Shown piece by piece: positions 1 through 10,944 of a stretch of 64,000 nt of DNA. Each line of letters begins with the position of its first letter. Within the stretch, counting starts at the first letter, position 1. The notes under the pieces were generated by a model. The model was given only the letters and a program-made list of their open reading frames with translations. It did not search any database and was not told the origin of the DNA. The stretch is from Gibbula magus (Eukaryota > Mollusca > Gastropoda > Trochida > Trochidae). Made by a program: the position numbers and the translations under genes. The stretch is from the NCBI GenBank assembly GCA_936450465.1, contig OW388294.1, positions 558,001 through 622,000 on the forward strand, given 5' to 3'.

Positions 1-312
1 CTCGAATCTACCACTGATCATCGCGTCTGCGTTTTGGGGGTATCTCTAAAGCCCCTGTCACAACCCATCGTGCGTGCAATTCGTTCGTACGTTTTTTGGG
101 GAGGCCACGGTCGCTACGTTTTTCTGAAAACGTAGGGTGGATTTATCAAGAACAGAGAGGGAGTTTGCCAACGCACGTCACATGCACGTTGTAAGCACGT
201 CAAACGCACGTCGTACGTGACACGTCTGGCAGTGAGGAGCTGCGTGCATCGTACGATGCGCACGTGGTACGTGCGTGTGGCGTGCGTACAACGTGCGTGT
301 GATGTGCGATTG

Positions 313-561
313 TCACATTGTTGTACGGGGGCCGTGCGTCTCACGTACAGTGTCCTTACACCACGCACGTTTAAGTGCGTGCGAGTGCAATGAGGTTTTT
401 CCCGCCCGATTGACAGGTGCTTGGTACACATTGGCGTCATTGTCTGTGTCCTCTCTTACCCTCTCCTCGTCCTCTCTGGCCCTCTCATCCGCGGCTCGTT
501 GGGCTTCTGCCTTTTTAGCTGCAGATGAGGAGCACTTTCTTTGCGACTTCTTTGGCGGCAT
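313..561 (-). CDS. Small basic/acidic charged protein or first exon, unknown function
   Basis: The frame encodes 82 residues beginning MPPKKSQRKC, followed by an alanine-rich stretch and then a strongly charged Arg/Glu/Asp segment (about residues 20-42) that would form a short helix or coiled coil. Support for a real start: a consensus TATATAAA lies on the same strand at 600-607, about 40 bp upstream of the ATG, and the base at -3 of the ATG is A. The last third (after about residue 55) loses the compositional bias, so the frame may be a first exon whose donor I cannot place. An N-terminus of MPPKK followed by charged residues occurs in many DNA-binding and transposon-encoded proteins, but I recognise no family. 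It lies inside the CpG-rich repeat region, so it may belong to a mobile element. Confidence 0.35.
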   Translation of the reverse strand: MPPKKSQRKCSSSAAKKAEAQRAADERAREDEERVREDTDNDANVYQAPVNRAGKTSLHSHALKRAWCKDTVRETHGPRTTM

Positions 562-599
562 GTTCTCTTCAAATGATGGCTATCGTCCGTCGGCTCGGC

Positions 600-607
600 T
601 TTATATA
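600..607 (-). promoter_or_regulatory. TATA box upstream of the 313-561 ORF
   Basis: On the minus strand the sequence reads TATATAAA, a full TATA-box match, about 40 bp upstream of the ATG at 559-561. This predicts transcription starting roughly 15 bp before the start codon. The directly repeated 18-bp motifs at 639-656 and 661-678 sit just upstream and could be promoter elements. Confidence 0.4.
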
Positions 608-1110
608 TCCTAAAAAAGGTGCCCAAAACGTGCGTTGTACGTGCTTACTCGGTACGTTCTACGTGCTTACTCGGTACGATCGACGTGAGTTTTCTTTAAT
701 TATTTGATAGTTAAACTTTGGACGTGCCGAGTAAGCACGAACTACGCACGTACAACGCACGTTGTACGCACGTGCAACGTGCGTCGTTCGTAGAGAAAGT
801 GTGAGTGGGTAAGCTTGAAAAAAACGCACGATGTCGGTGCGTTGTGCGTTCGGTTGTCGTACAGGGCACGCACGTCGATCGTACGGAGGAAAATTCGCAG
901 CCCGTTCGTAGACTGCACGCAGCGAAAGTTCTGCATGCACTAAAAGTTCTACGACGAGTCTGCGTGCTCCAAATTTGTCCAAAATCGGTACGGCGTCGGT
1001 ACCGAGGACGCACGAATTCCCCAATTTACCCCACGTTTTTGTCGGTAGACAGCACGCAGCTGCACGTACGACGGGTTGTGACAGCCGCTTAAGAGTAGGA
1101 GGAACTTGGT

Positions 1111-2896
1111 GAACTTGGTGTACACTCACAGTACGCAATAACAACATAGTAAGAACGCAAAGGGAAACCCACAAGGGACGCACATGGTTGTATTGAGAGC
1201 GTGGCAGTTGAGTCGAAAACGCAGCTAAAACGAGTTAGAAGCTCCTTGATGGAGAACAAATTGTGTTTTTTCGGGGTTCACGCGGCGTCTTGACTGAAAA
1301 AGGCCAATTTGAAGAACGCAGTGAAACCGCCGCGAGAACGCAGCGCAGTGTGACAGCTAGGGGGTATGCAACGCTTGTATTTTTTGTGGAAGCTGAAACA
1401 TTTTAACATAGATCAAACTACCTTGAGGTTATTTTACCAAACTGTTATTCAAACTGTGGTAACAAGTTCTTATACTTAAAAAACCCCTAGTGATTTCTTA
1501 TCGGAAACCGGACAGTGCATCGCGATTAACGCGCGTAACGTAAACGTAATTTTGAAATTTAATTTATAACAGACAAAATGACAAATTTGGGTTCATCGTG
1601 TTTAATAGGTCATATAAGTACTGTGCATGTAAATGGGACGTGCAGTTTCGGTTTCTGAACATGCATAATGATACGTTGCTCAGATGTTGCTTGACAGACT
1701 AACAGTGGACATGTGTGGTTTAATAAGTCTCCTTGTTTGGCGGGTATAAACTCCTGTCACCAGCCTGATCGTGATGGAAGCAGCTGCTCCGTCTCTCGTG
1801 TGGGTTGATGCTGACCGTGTCCCGTTTAATTGTAACGGAAATCTGCATGTCTGTTCAAAATAAATACATTTAGATCGAGTGTCATATATTATGGTAATAC
1901 GGTCGATTTTACCTTTAATATATTGTCACTTATTGAGTCGAGCATCATGAAAATGTGACCCACCGTGAGAAACACCATGGAAGCACAGCTATGGTGCGAA
2001 TCCATTGAGTAGTTCTGGAGATATCCCGCAAGTTCTCATGCCGAAAAACTCTGCTGTGACCTTGAGAATAATATCAAGGAAATAGTATTGATAAAGTGCA
2101 TGTTGGGGTAGAAGAAATGTGTCTTTATCATCTTAGACTAACTGATCGATGTAGTATTAACAATCTCAAACGTTTCTTAACATAGGCTGGACGGTGATGA
2201 CCTGAAATATACCGGCAGTAAAGTTCTATATAAATCGAAGACAACTTCACAAGTATGTAAAGGCTAGATCAGGTCAGAAAGTGCCCTCACCAAAATATGA
2301 ACGAAGTTTAACTGTAATAAACGCTAAAAAAATCAACAGTTAGAAAATCTGGAAGTTGGTCAATGCTCAATGGTTCAATGGTTCACAAACTACGGACTAT
2401 CAAACGAGTTATATACAACATTGTTACAGCTGATAGTGGCGGTAAAGGAGAACTCCGGAAATATCAATGTGGCGAGGGATTACAGAGCGGGGAACGCCGG
2501 TCACATGGTCACCGCCGATTGTATGAATCGAGTATAGCTATTATTGAAACTTCCGGTTTGTTGGTCGCATACGTCAACTTGAATATGGAGGGATAATCTT
2601 CAAGTTCAACTAGATAAATTAATGGTCAAATAGGAACACTGTCACTAAAACTGAAATCGCGAATAGCCAAATGTTGAAATGGTGTTCTGACAAGTGACAT
2701 GTTCAGAGACAGTTGCCTTCTGTTGACCTGTTGCCCACCACACGCACACATCAAAACAGTTTGAATGAAATGTGTGGCGAACAAAGCACTTTATACTACA
2801 GTACACAGAAGCTGATCTTATTGTGAGTATAACCTTCATTTAAATAAATTGACTTTAGGAGGACTCCGCAGTCATGTAAGAAAGAAGCACAACAAG
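1111..2896. other. No supported gene
   Basis: Ordinary AT-rich sequence with no array and no recognisable coding domain. A 77-codon frame at 2363-2596 (plus) has no recognisable motif and is probably chance. A pyrimidine-poor CAG at about 2870 precedes the zinc-finger ORF and could be read as a weak splice acceptor; I give it little weight. Confidence 0.5.
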
Positions 2897-2974
2897 ATGA
2901 CGAAGGTGAGGTGCAAGATTTGCAGGAAAACTTTTCTGAATGAGACGACACTAGCGTTGCGATGAAGAGTGGAG
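2897..2974 (+). pseudogene. Decayed N-terminal C2H2 finger upstream of the zinc-finger ORF
   Basis: An ATG at 2897 opens the same frame as the zinc-finger ORF and encodes a C-x2-C half finger (CKIC, then RKTF and a Leu at the expected spacing). At the position of the first zinc-binding His there is Arg, and the next codon is TGA (2963-2965). After it the frame continues with EMHSGEK, which is the usual H-TGEK-like linker. The finger therefore once continued through this point. Either the gene is broken at its 5' end, or translation now starts downstream at 2975. Confidence 0.6.
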
Positions 2975-4066
2975 ATGCATAGTGGAGAAAAACACTTCAG
3001 GTGTCCACACTGCCTGCTTTCCTTTAAATTCAGGAACCTTCTCGTTGCGCACATGAGGTGGCATCCTGGTGAAAAACTTATATTTTGTAGATTCTGTCGA
3101 GAGACTTTTGTGCATAACTACACCCGTCTCCATCATGAACGAAGGATGCACTTCGTCTTGGGAGAGATGCCATTTGTCTGTCCAGTATGTCAGAAAGGCT
3201 TCTGGCGGAAGCGCTTGCTCACATTCCACATGAAAAAGTATGATGGTGACAAATTTTTTTGTCCAGTTTGTGCGGAACAATTCAACACACAACATGGGTT
3301 GACCAAGACTAAATCTTTCAAGAAACATATTATAGACGCCCATACAAGGGAAATGTTTATTTGCAAGAGATGCAATAGGCTATGGAAACGAGAGAAACGT
3401 CCAGACTTGGTGAGAAGGCCGAAATACTGCAAATCGTGTGAAATGGTCCGAGGCACACTTGGGTTGTCCTCAAACTCCAAACAACAGTACATGGTAGTTG
3501 CTGATTCTGCTGGAAAGGAAACAAAATCATCACCATCAGTTCATGTGTTAGAATGCAAGTTAAAGAGCGTCGTTATATTCTGTAGATGCCGGAGGTGTAG
3601 AGGTATGTTCATTAAAACACAAACGAACATGATCAGCGATGGAGTGGTCGCGAGATGTGATTCTTGCTCAAGAGGTCTCCTTCAAAACTATCCCAGCATT
3701 CAAACTACATCTTTTCTGTTACCATTGTTATGTCACATATGTAATGAAACATCGACGTCAGGTCTATATGTGAGAGATAGAGTGAAATCGCCAGATTTTG
3801 TGTGTTCAAGCTGCGATGCTACCCCAAAGAGATGTTTGTGTTGTGATCAACTCTCGCTGATTGGACGGGCGAGGTCTCTGTGTAAGAGCTGTGAAACTGG
3901 TCGGGTTCCTTGTTCAGTGTGCAGTGAGTCCATTCAATTCTCCGATCTAAAATCTCATCTTGACCAGCACTTTGGTCTGTCTGATTTCTCAGATGAACGT
4001 CCTTTCGATATACGGAATTGTCGTGTAGCTCCTCGCTACACTACAGACGTTGATGTCCAACCATAG
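2975..4066 (+). CDS. Multi-zinc-finger protein: C2H2 fingers followed by CxxC knuckles
   Basis: A 363-residue frame from the ATG at 2975 to the TAG at 4064-4066; no introns are needed. C2H2 fingers: C10/C13/H26/H30; C38/C41 with H53-H59; a third with C69/C72/H85 where Tyr89 replaces the last His; and C96/C99/H118/H123. Linkers of the TGEK type (SGEK, PGEK, DGDK) separate them. The second half changes style: paired CxxC knuckles at 130/133 with 152/155, 205/208 with 228/231, 253/256 with 277/280, and 287/290 with 303/306, closing with one more C2H2 at C313/C316/H328/H332. C2H2 arrays generally bind nucleic acid in the nucleus; the CxxC pairs look like zinc ribbons. The start is uncertain because a broken finger lies directly upstream. 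AATAAA follows 88 bp after the stop. I do not recognise an orthologue. It could be a recently decayed gene or an intact retained C-terminal exon. Confidence 0.72.
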   Translation: MHSGEKHFRCPHCLLSFKFRNLLVAHMRWHPGEKLIFCRFCRETFVHNYTRLHHERRMHFVLGEMPFVCPVCQKGFWRKRLLTFHMKKYDGDKFFCPVCAEQFNTQHGLTKTKSFKKHIIDAHTREMFICKRCNRLWKREKRPDLVRRPKYCKSCEMVRGTLGLSSNSKQQYMVVADSAGKETKSSPSVHVLECKLKSVVIFCRCRRCRGMFIKTQTNMISDGVVARCDSCSRGLLQNYPSIQTTSFLLPLLCHICNETSTSGLYVRDRVKSPDFVCSSCDATPKRCLCCDQLSLIGRARSLCKSCETGRVPCSVCSESIQFSDLKSHLDQHFGLSDFSDERPFDIRNCRVAPRYTTDVDVQP

Positions 4067-4154
4067 GAATATAGATACATGAACCTTTTATGTTTTGTTG
4101 CATCAATCAGTTGGGTGGTGTTGTGAGAAACTATTTGGGTTTGTTTAATGGTGT

Positions 4155-4160
4155 AATAAA
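4155..4160 (+). promoter_or_regulatory. Polyadenylation signal AATAAA for the zinc-finger gene
   Basis: AATAAA lies 88 bp after the stop codon at 4066 in AT-rich sequence, a normal distance for a short animal 3' UTR. Confidence 0.5.
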
Positions 4161-4246
4161 TTTATCACATATTCTTAATTTCTGTGAGTGATGTTTTGGA
4201 AATTGTCATCCTTAAGCACAGGATAACCTCCATTGACAATGATATC

Positions 4247-4671
4247 TTAAAGGGAGTGTTCGGTCGCCATATTTGATTTTTTGCATCATGAGAAAGAAAA
4301 CACGCTATGTTGTACCTAATTTTACAACTTTTTAATATCTAAAGAGTAAAGACATACACTGATAGAGTATTCACATAGTAACACATATTGTCAAAAAAGT
4401 AATAAACCATTTGCTGTTATGCTGTAGGGAAGTTTTCCCCACTCGCAGCGTCAATGAATGGCTTCTCTGTTCTATTTGTTTTTATTTTTCAAAATATTTT
4501 TGCTTGTGTTTATCAAGTTGTGAAGTATAAAGTCATCAAAATGTTACCTTCGTTAGTATCTTTAAATTTCACTGTGTTTTAATCATGTATTAATAACATA
4601 AAAGTGTAAACAGGAATATCCTCCCGACTTTTGTTTCAACAAAAAATACCCTGATAGAACCCTCCTTTTAA
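4247..4671. mobile_element. Non-coding MITE-like element with TTAA flanks and imperfect terminal inverted repeats
   Basis: The left end reads TTAA followed by AGGGAGTGTTCGGTC; the right end, read on the opposite strand, is TTAA followed by AAGGAGGGTTCTATC. The two termini agree at about 11 of 16 positions. TTAA is the target duplication of the piggyBac superfamily. The 425-bp interior is AT-rich and has no coding frame, so this would be a non-autonomous derivative. The match is eye-aligned and the inverted repeats are imperfect, so the family assignment is tentative. Confidence 0.42.
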
Positions 4672-7600
4672 GATCTCTGTGCTGGGAAATCAGGGCCCAC
4701 TATGCATTTCAGGTGCAGCAGTCCACTATCTTGGCATGGCATAGCAAGGGATAAACTGCAAGTCTTAATCAGTAAGTAATGGAGACTGGAGTTTAGTCTG
4801 TCATCCAGACCCTAGAGCAAAATATTTAGATTGCTCAGTTTTAGGAACTTCATCAGAAATTAAGGCATCTTCAGGGCTCCATTTTGTATAACTATTTGAA
4901 TTGTTTGTAAAATATTGTTGGTAAGAAAGATTTCTGATACTAAATGTTAGTCTAGTAAGAGTTTTGCCTTGCATTTGGAAGTTGGATAATGCTAGGAAGA
5001 ATGCATATTTTATGTCAATTTGTTTAGACTTTTCTTTTCTTATTCTTGGATATACTCCTGACAAAACTAATTCCAAAAAGTAAAATGCAATGCTGTAAAA
5101 GGAGAATAGGGTAATGGACCTGAGTTGAATGGTTCTGACTTCACTATTGAGAGAGAGCTTACTCAGTAAAAAGGTCACAGATCGGCCCTTTATACATAAA
5201 ATATTATATTATATTAGTATATGTAAACATACATAAGAGATAAGTACAAAATGTGAGTGACAGTATTATAGTTTTGTGGATACAATGGTTGTGTTAACTT
5301 GTTTCATGGCAAAAAATAGGTATTTCTCACAAGAATTTATGATAATTATGGCAGAGGTAATTGAAACATTTTTATTTCAGAAAGATATGTATGATAATAT
5401 TGAGAAAAATTACAATTTTATCAACTGTTTATTAGTTTCCAGACTCCAGTATGACGTGACATCTCAACTTCATTCATTTACTATTTTGACGTGTTTTCGT
5501 CAAGAGTTGTCTCCCTTCCATCATATCTGCTTCATGTGTTTGCACTGTGCTGTTTCATGAGTTTACATCAGATGAGTTGAGGTCGGAGAGTAAAAAATTG
5601 CAAGGATTCAAATTCTGTTCAAACATGATATAAAAAGTGTAAAGGAAAACATTAATAACCTTATTATTCTTTAGTTTCTAAATGTGTGTAATGAATGTCA
5701 TGAAGAGTGACATTTATTTATAATGTTCTTGTGTGGGAATCTGGACATCTTACGACGTTGTATGTATAGTCAAGTTATCTATGGCTGATGCAGAGTGTGA
5801 TATTGCCATGCTCTTACCATTACCATTCCAAGTTTACCATATAGAGGTTACAGGTTAAAGTCTAACTTTCATATTTGCCTTGCAAGAGTCAGGAGTTAGG
5901 AGCACCCAGGTCAAGGAAGGCCAGCCAGTCCTGTGTCTAGAATAATAGTCCGTGATACAACGACACACTCCTTCATCAAGTATAGGCTAAGTGAAGAATA
6001 ATAAAAGATCAAGAAAACAACATTTAGAAAGACTACACCCTATATCAAAACTCGATATCGAGTTCCTACGGTTGCTTTATGTGAAACAAATCATCGTATT
6101 CTAGATTTACGTCCAGAAGTAAAGAATTTGTTATCATGTAATTTGTTGGTGAATGATATTTATAATTTTAACAAGTATTTGTGTTTTATTGGATAGTAAA
6201 ATGCAGATTCGCCCGTTACATTATTTTAATTCCGTGAGAGTAAGAATCATGTCTATAATTAAACCAACCACCACATGACGGAGCTGTCATGTTTTCCCCG
6301 AGAAGCTTTTATTTTAACTCCTACACACCGCATAACTCTCACCATTAGACGTCACTTTGAACAACCTCACCCAGTCTTAAACCGGGACTATATCAATGTG
6401 ACCCTTTCGGCTGACCCTGTGAATGACGTGTGTGACGTAATAACATTGTCACTGAGCAGAGACGAGTCTGTCCTTGTTTGGTCATATTTCACTGACTTAC
6501 AGCAGTCTGTCCGTCTCGTCGTCAATTTTTAGTAATTTCTGTGTTGTGCATTTCCTTCTTGTTTCATCAGCTCAGAAATTACTTCCTCAACCCAACACAT
6601 ATACAATTTACTGTTCACAATAACACGTTTTGTTAAAGTTAAAATTTGGTGACCGTTCAGTGACAGTTAGGCCTACGAAGAAGTTTGTGTTCCTTTCCTT
6701 TATTGTTGACACTGTCAAAGTCACGCGCTGCTCTTGTAGTATTTCTGCTTCTCGCTGCTCTTGTAGTATTTCTGCTTCTCGCTGCCATGTATTAGAACTT
6801 AAAATTAAATATATGTTATTGCAAATTTTAATTTTCGATGTTTGTCGATGTTTTAAAAAAACATAATTAGGTCAATTTAGATGTGTAATTTACTTCTGAT
6901 GATGCAATTATTCAGCAGAGGATGTCATGATTGTTGTAATAGATTACAATGAGTGTGTTCAGTTTTACATTTCCAGAGTAAGAGAGTGTTTATCAGCTTA
7001 AACAATAACATCTGATGTTTAACATATAGTAGATATAATTTGATTCGTTCGTGAACTTGAAAAGGAAATGGTAAATCGTTTTTGAAATTATTTTGTTCAG
7101 TTTAGTTCCTTTTTTTAAAAAAAAGAGTCAACATTGGGTTGTACAGTCAAACAGAAAAATTCCACACCGCAAATGTAGTAAAACCGAACAGCGAGATAGT
7201 CTGAAGAAGATTTATAAATCATTCCGCGGCGGTTCGTATCATCCAGTTTACTGAACATATGGAAATTGGTCAAATCAACCAATCAGAATTAAGAATACAA
7301 AAAAGTCATGTTAACAATATTTGACAATATACTATGTACTATTTTGATAACATGTTTTTCTTGAAGTAATTAAGTACTAAACAGTGCTAGAAATATAGTG
7401 AAGAAATAAAATCAGATGGGTGTATTCATAGTCTGAAACTTTGGCTCTAACATAGCGTTACGAGATTGGGCAGTCAAGCTGAGGCTACAGTGATCATTAA
7501 AAGGCTGTAAACAGGCGTAGTACGGGAATTACAAGTCGAGAGACAAGTATACTCGAGTCATAAACCAGAGTTGACGTGTGTATGTTAGACTTACGTTGCA

Positions 7601-8252
7601 TTAAGTCGTTAATTGTTGTTTTATTGCACTTCTTGAAGGTACTGGCCGGTACACATGGCGAGTTGGTGATGTGGGGTGATTATACTACATGCTTCAATAG
7701 CAGCACAGTGACAAAAAATAACAATCGTGATAATTTAAGAAAACAACAATATTCACATTAAATATGTTTAGTATTTGTAAATAAATTCAAGTTCAATTAT
7801 TAGTAAAAATAGTAAGTCTACTTTTACTAAAAGAACCACTGTGGTAACTGGTATGTATGTTACCAGTATGTTACGTGTTCTGTTTGTTTGCTTGACCGGG
7901 GTTATCTCCCCTTGCTTGCTTCCTCAACAATCCCATTGTAAGACAAGCCAGGGTTTGTAGAATCTCATGTTAGAAAGTCTCTTTCCTTTGCAAATAGTTC
8001 ACCAAAAAAGGGGTATTTATGGATGTCGACGTGGATAGGATTACAGTACATGAGCACTCATCTCATCATTGAAGATCATTGATCAATCAATCTACCCACA
8101 TGAAGTTGATCCAGTCTTGTGCATCAGAACATTTTCTGTTGGCTTAATGTACGCAATGTAGGTTATATAATGTAACCCAGTCTAGGTTTTAACTATAAAG
8201 TCTAATGATGAGTCTTGATATATGCGCGTACTCTTCATCATTTCGTTATACC
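4672..8252. other. No supported gene; short ORFs and one 27-bp duplication
   Basis: AT-rich sequence without arrays. Frames at 5276-5560 (94 codons), 6275-6532 (85 codons, ATG start) and 6630-6866 (78 codons) show no domain or splice context I can recognise. Two TGACGT half-CRE motifs lie at about 6426-6440 inside the 85-codon frame. A 27-bp segment (GCTGCTCTTGTAGTATTTCT and on) is repeated twice at about 6726-6783. Confidence 0.5.
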
Positions 8253-8798
8253 GGCCCTACCTACATGACACCTGGCCCTACCTCACATGACACCTGGCCC
8301 TACCTCACATGACACCTGGCCCTACCTCACATGACACCTGACCCTACCTCACATGACACCTGGCCCTACCTCACATGACACCTGGCCCTACCTACATGAC
8401 ACCTGGCCCTACCTCACATGACACCTGGCCCTACCTACATGACACCTGGCCCTAACTCACATGACACCTGGCCCTACCTACATGACACCTGGCCCTACCT
8501 ACATGACACCTGGCCCTACCTCACATGACACCTGGCCCTACCTCAAATGACACCTGGCCCTACCTCACATGACACCTGGCCCTACCTACATGACACCTGG
8601 CCCTACCTCACATGACACCTGACCCTACCTCACATGACACCTGGCCCTACCTCACATGACACCTGGCCCTACCTCACATGACACCTGGCCCTACCTCACA
8701 TGACACCTGACCCTACCTCACATGACACCTGACCCTACCTCACATGACACCTGGCCCTACCTCACATGACACCTGGCCCTACCTCACATGACACCTGA
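8253..8798. repeat. 21/22-bp minisatellite, about 25 copies
   Basis: Tandem copies of a unit containing CCTACCTCACATGACACCTG. Two length variants alternate irregularly: the 22-bp form with CTCACATG and a 21-bp form with CTACATG. A few copies carry TGACCC instead of TGGCCC. Edges are sharp, and the array ends at TGACTCTCC. Confidence 0.95.
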
Positions 8799-10233
8799 CT
8801 CTCCATTGGCACCGAGGTAACTTTGCATTGAGGACATGCATAGACGAACCTCTCCAGCAGAGAAACTTATTACTCAGACACTCTCTGACCAGAAGTCATT
8901 CAAGTCATTTCTTCCCCCATAAACTCCGTTATTGGACCATATCTCTCGCGTGTAGAAAAAAAAAAACAACGGCAGACACCGTAAAGCGTAGGTTTTCCCA
9001 ATTTCTACTCCACAATCGATTGTTGGAGCCAGCACTGCTGATACAAATAGGTACCCGATGGATCAGGATGCATGAAATCATGTATTGCACCGATGTACAC
9101 CGACCGAGTTGTCTTAACCTTTGACTGGCACTTGTTTGCCTATGGAATTCGAATATGTTTTATGTGAATTGTACAAATATAATATTTTCTGTATCTGCCT
9201 CCGAGTTGGTCTTCTCATCTATTAACTGCTTATTTTGCAGCATACACAGATGATCACACATTGAAAGAGAAAACGTCTATCCGAAGTATATGTTACAACT
9301 TGCAGTTGGATACACGGGGTCGCTGATTTCAGTATAATAATCACTAGCAATCTCTATTTTCATCAAAGCGGTCAACTTTCAACAGAGGATACGTTGGGAG
9401 AAATGACTTGAGAAACTTCTGTGGGCAGAGATTATTCTTCATGCTCTTGTACCTATAAATGTATCACTTCTTTTGTTTTAAATAACTGTATTTCAGAGGC
9501 TCATACACAGTCTAGACAAAAGCTGCAATGCTTGCGTGATCACCAACACAGTCCGACTCCTCGTCTCTTTAATAGATCACTATTTCCTTATACATAACGC
9601 CTATCTTACGGCTGTTCTTCATTACTTAGACAGATGAGAAATAAGGGTTAGGTCGTTTGTGAAACGTGTCGTATTAAGTCTTTTTCATCAGCTTCTTGTG
9701 CGAGTGTACAGTGCATAACGATTACTGTACTGCATTACTAAGACAGGAAATCCCCGATATGGAAATAGATAGATAAATGACAGCTGATCGGATCTATGTT
9801 TGGTGACATCACTCGCGTCCCACGTGATCGGAGGGTCAAAGGTCATCAACTCATGTCTGATGACAACGGTGTTTGAAAATCGATAACATTACCGGGTATG
9901 ACCCGATGTCACCTGAATGTTGAAGTTTGACTCTACGTAAAACAACAGTGAAATGTGAAACACATCTGATATCTTTCTCAGGCTTTGTTCATTTAATACA
10001 TTCAAAATATCTTTTTAGTCTTTAAATTTATTTCAGATCAACGGAGTGTAAATCATTTACACATTAACAATTAGAAAGGATGTGTCATGAATGATATAAA
10101 ACTTCCGTGATGACTATCGTAAAACTACACAATAGTTAAGTGGAACAACATTTCGAAAAAAAACTCCCGTCAACTTCGGAAGCAGGATGTGTTTCGGTCA
10201 CATTGTACATTTCTATGGGGACCGCCCTGAGTC
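8799..10233. other. No supported gene; one E-box/DR1 cluster
   Basis: Apart from the motif pair at 9821-9845 I see no structured feature. A 98-codon frame at 8828-9124 has no recognisable motif. Confidence 0.45.
9821..9845 (+). promoter_or_regulatory. E-box CACGTG next to a DR1 nuclear-receptor site
   Basis: CACGTG at 9821-9826 is followed 6 bp later by GGGTCA-A-AGGTCA at 9833-9845. The latter is a textbook direct repeat with 1-bp spacing, the type bound by HNF4 and RXR-partner receptors. No gene is recognised nearby, so a regulatory role is inference from motif identity only. Confidence 0.3.
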
Positions 10234-10944
10234 ACAGGTTGTCTTGTCTTTTCTTGTCTTGTCTTGTCTTGTCTTGTCTTGTCTTGTCTTGTCTTCTGTT
10301 GTCTTGTCTTGTCTTCTGTTGTCTTGTCTTGTCTTCTGTTGTCTTGTCTTGTCTTCTGTTGTCTTGTATTGCATTGTCTTGTCTTGTCTTGTCTTGTCTT
10401 GTCTTGTCTTGTCTTGTCTTGTCTTGTCTTGTCTTGTCTTGTCTTGTCTTGTCTTGTCTTGTCTTGTCTTGTCTTGTCTTGTCTTGTCTTCTATTGTCTT
10501 GTCTTGTCTTATGTTGTCTTGTCTTCTATTGTCTTGTCTTCTGTTGTCTTGTCTTCTGTTGTCTTGTCTTGTAACTACTATCATTGTCTTGTCTTGTCTT
10601 GTCTTGTCTTGTAACTACTTTCATTGTCTTGTCTTGTCTTGTCTTGTCTTGTCTTGTCTTGTAACTACTATCATTGTCTTGTCTTGTCTTGTAACTACTA
10701 TCATTGTCTTGTCTTGTCTTGTAACTACTATCATTGTCTTGTCTTGTCTTGTCTTGTCTTGTCTTGTCTTGTCTTGTCTTGTCACTACTATCATTGTCTT
10801 GTCTTGTCTTGTAACTACTATCATTGTCTTGTCTTGTCTTGTAACTACTATCATTGTCTTGTCTTGTCTTGTCTTGTCTTGTCTTGTCTTGTCTTGTCTT
10901 GTAACTACTATCATTGTCTTGTCTTGTCTTGTAACTACTATCAT
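10234..10944. repeat. (GTCTT)n microsatellite with 30-bp and 120-bp higher-order structure
   Basis: A near-pure GTCTT array to about 10565, interrupted by GTC-TG and GTA-TT variants. It then changes to blocks in which GTAACTACTATCATT alternates with three GTCTT units (period 30). A longer organisation of 120 bp is visible: the lines starting 10741 and 10861 match except for one base (GTCACTACT versus GTAACTACT). The Cys/Leu/Ser and Arg/Gln/Asp/Lys frames on both strands are products of the 5-bp period and are not genes. Confidence 0.95.

Larger units (their letters stand above)
1..1110. repeat. CpG-rich region of ACGTGCG-type direct and inverted motifs, possible DNA-transposon end
   Basis: This stretch is far richer in CpG than the rest of the window and is filled with short variants of ACGTGCGT and its complement ACGCACGT, in both orientations (clusters at 180-310 and 740-785). 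An 18-bp motif, ACGTGCTTACTCGGTACG, occurs twice directly at 639-656 and 661-678 and once inverted (one mismatch) at 723-739. Dense subterminal inverted motifs around a TATA-driven ORF are typical of DNA transposons. I see no transposase domain and cannot define termini, because the left side runs off the window. Long open frames on both strands here (for example 659-1183 minus and 805-1092 plus) are mostly a side effect of the stop-poor composition. Confidence 0.4.

Noticed and set aside
659..1183. 174-codon minus-strand frame with a signal-peptide-like start
   Set aside because: It lies in CpG-rich repeat DNA that is open in several frames on both strands, and no domain or promoter supports it.
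2969..2971. GTG as start codon of the zinc-finger frame
   Set aside because: A GTG start is not expected in an animal nuclear gene; the ATG at 2975 is two codons downstream.
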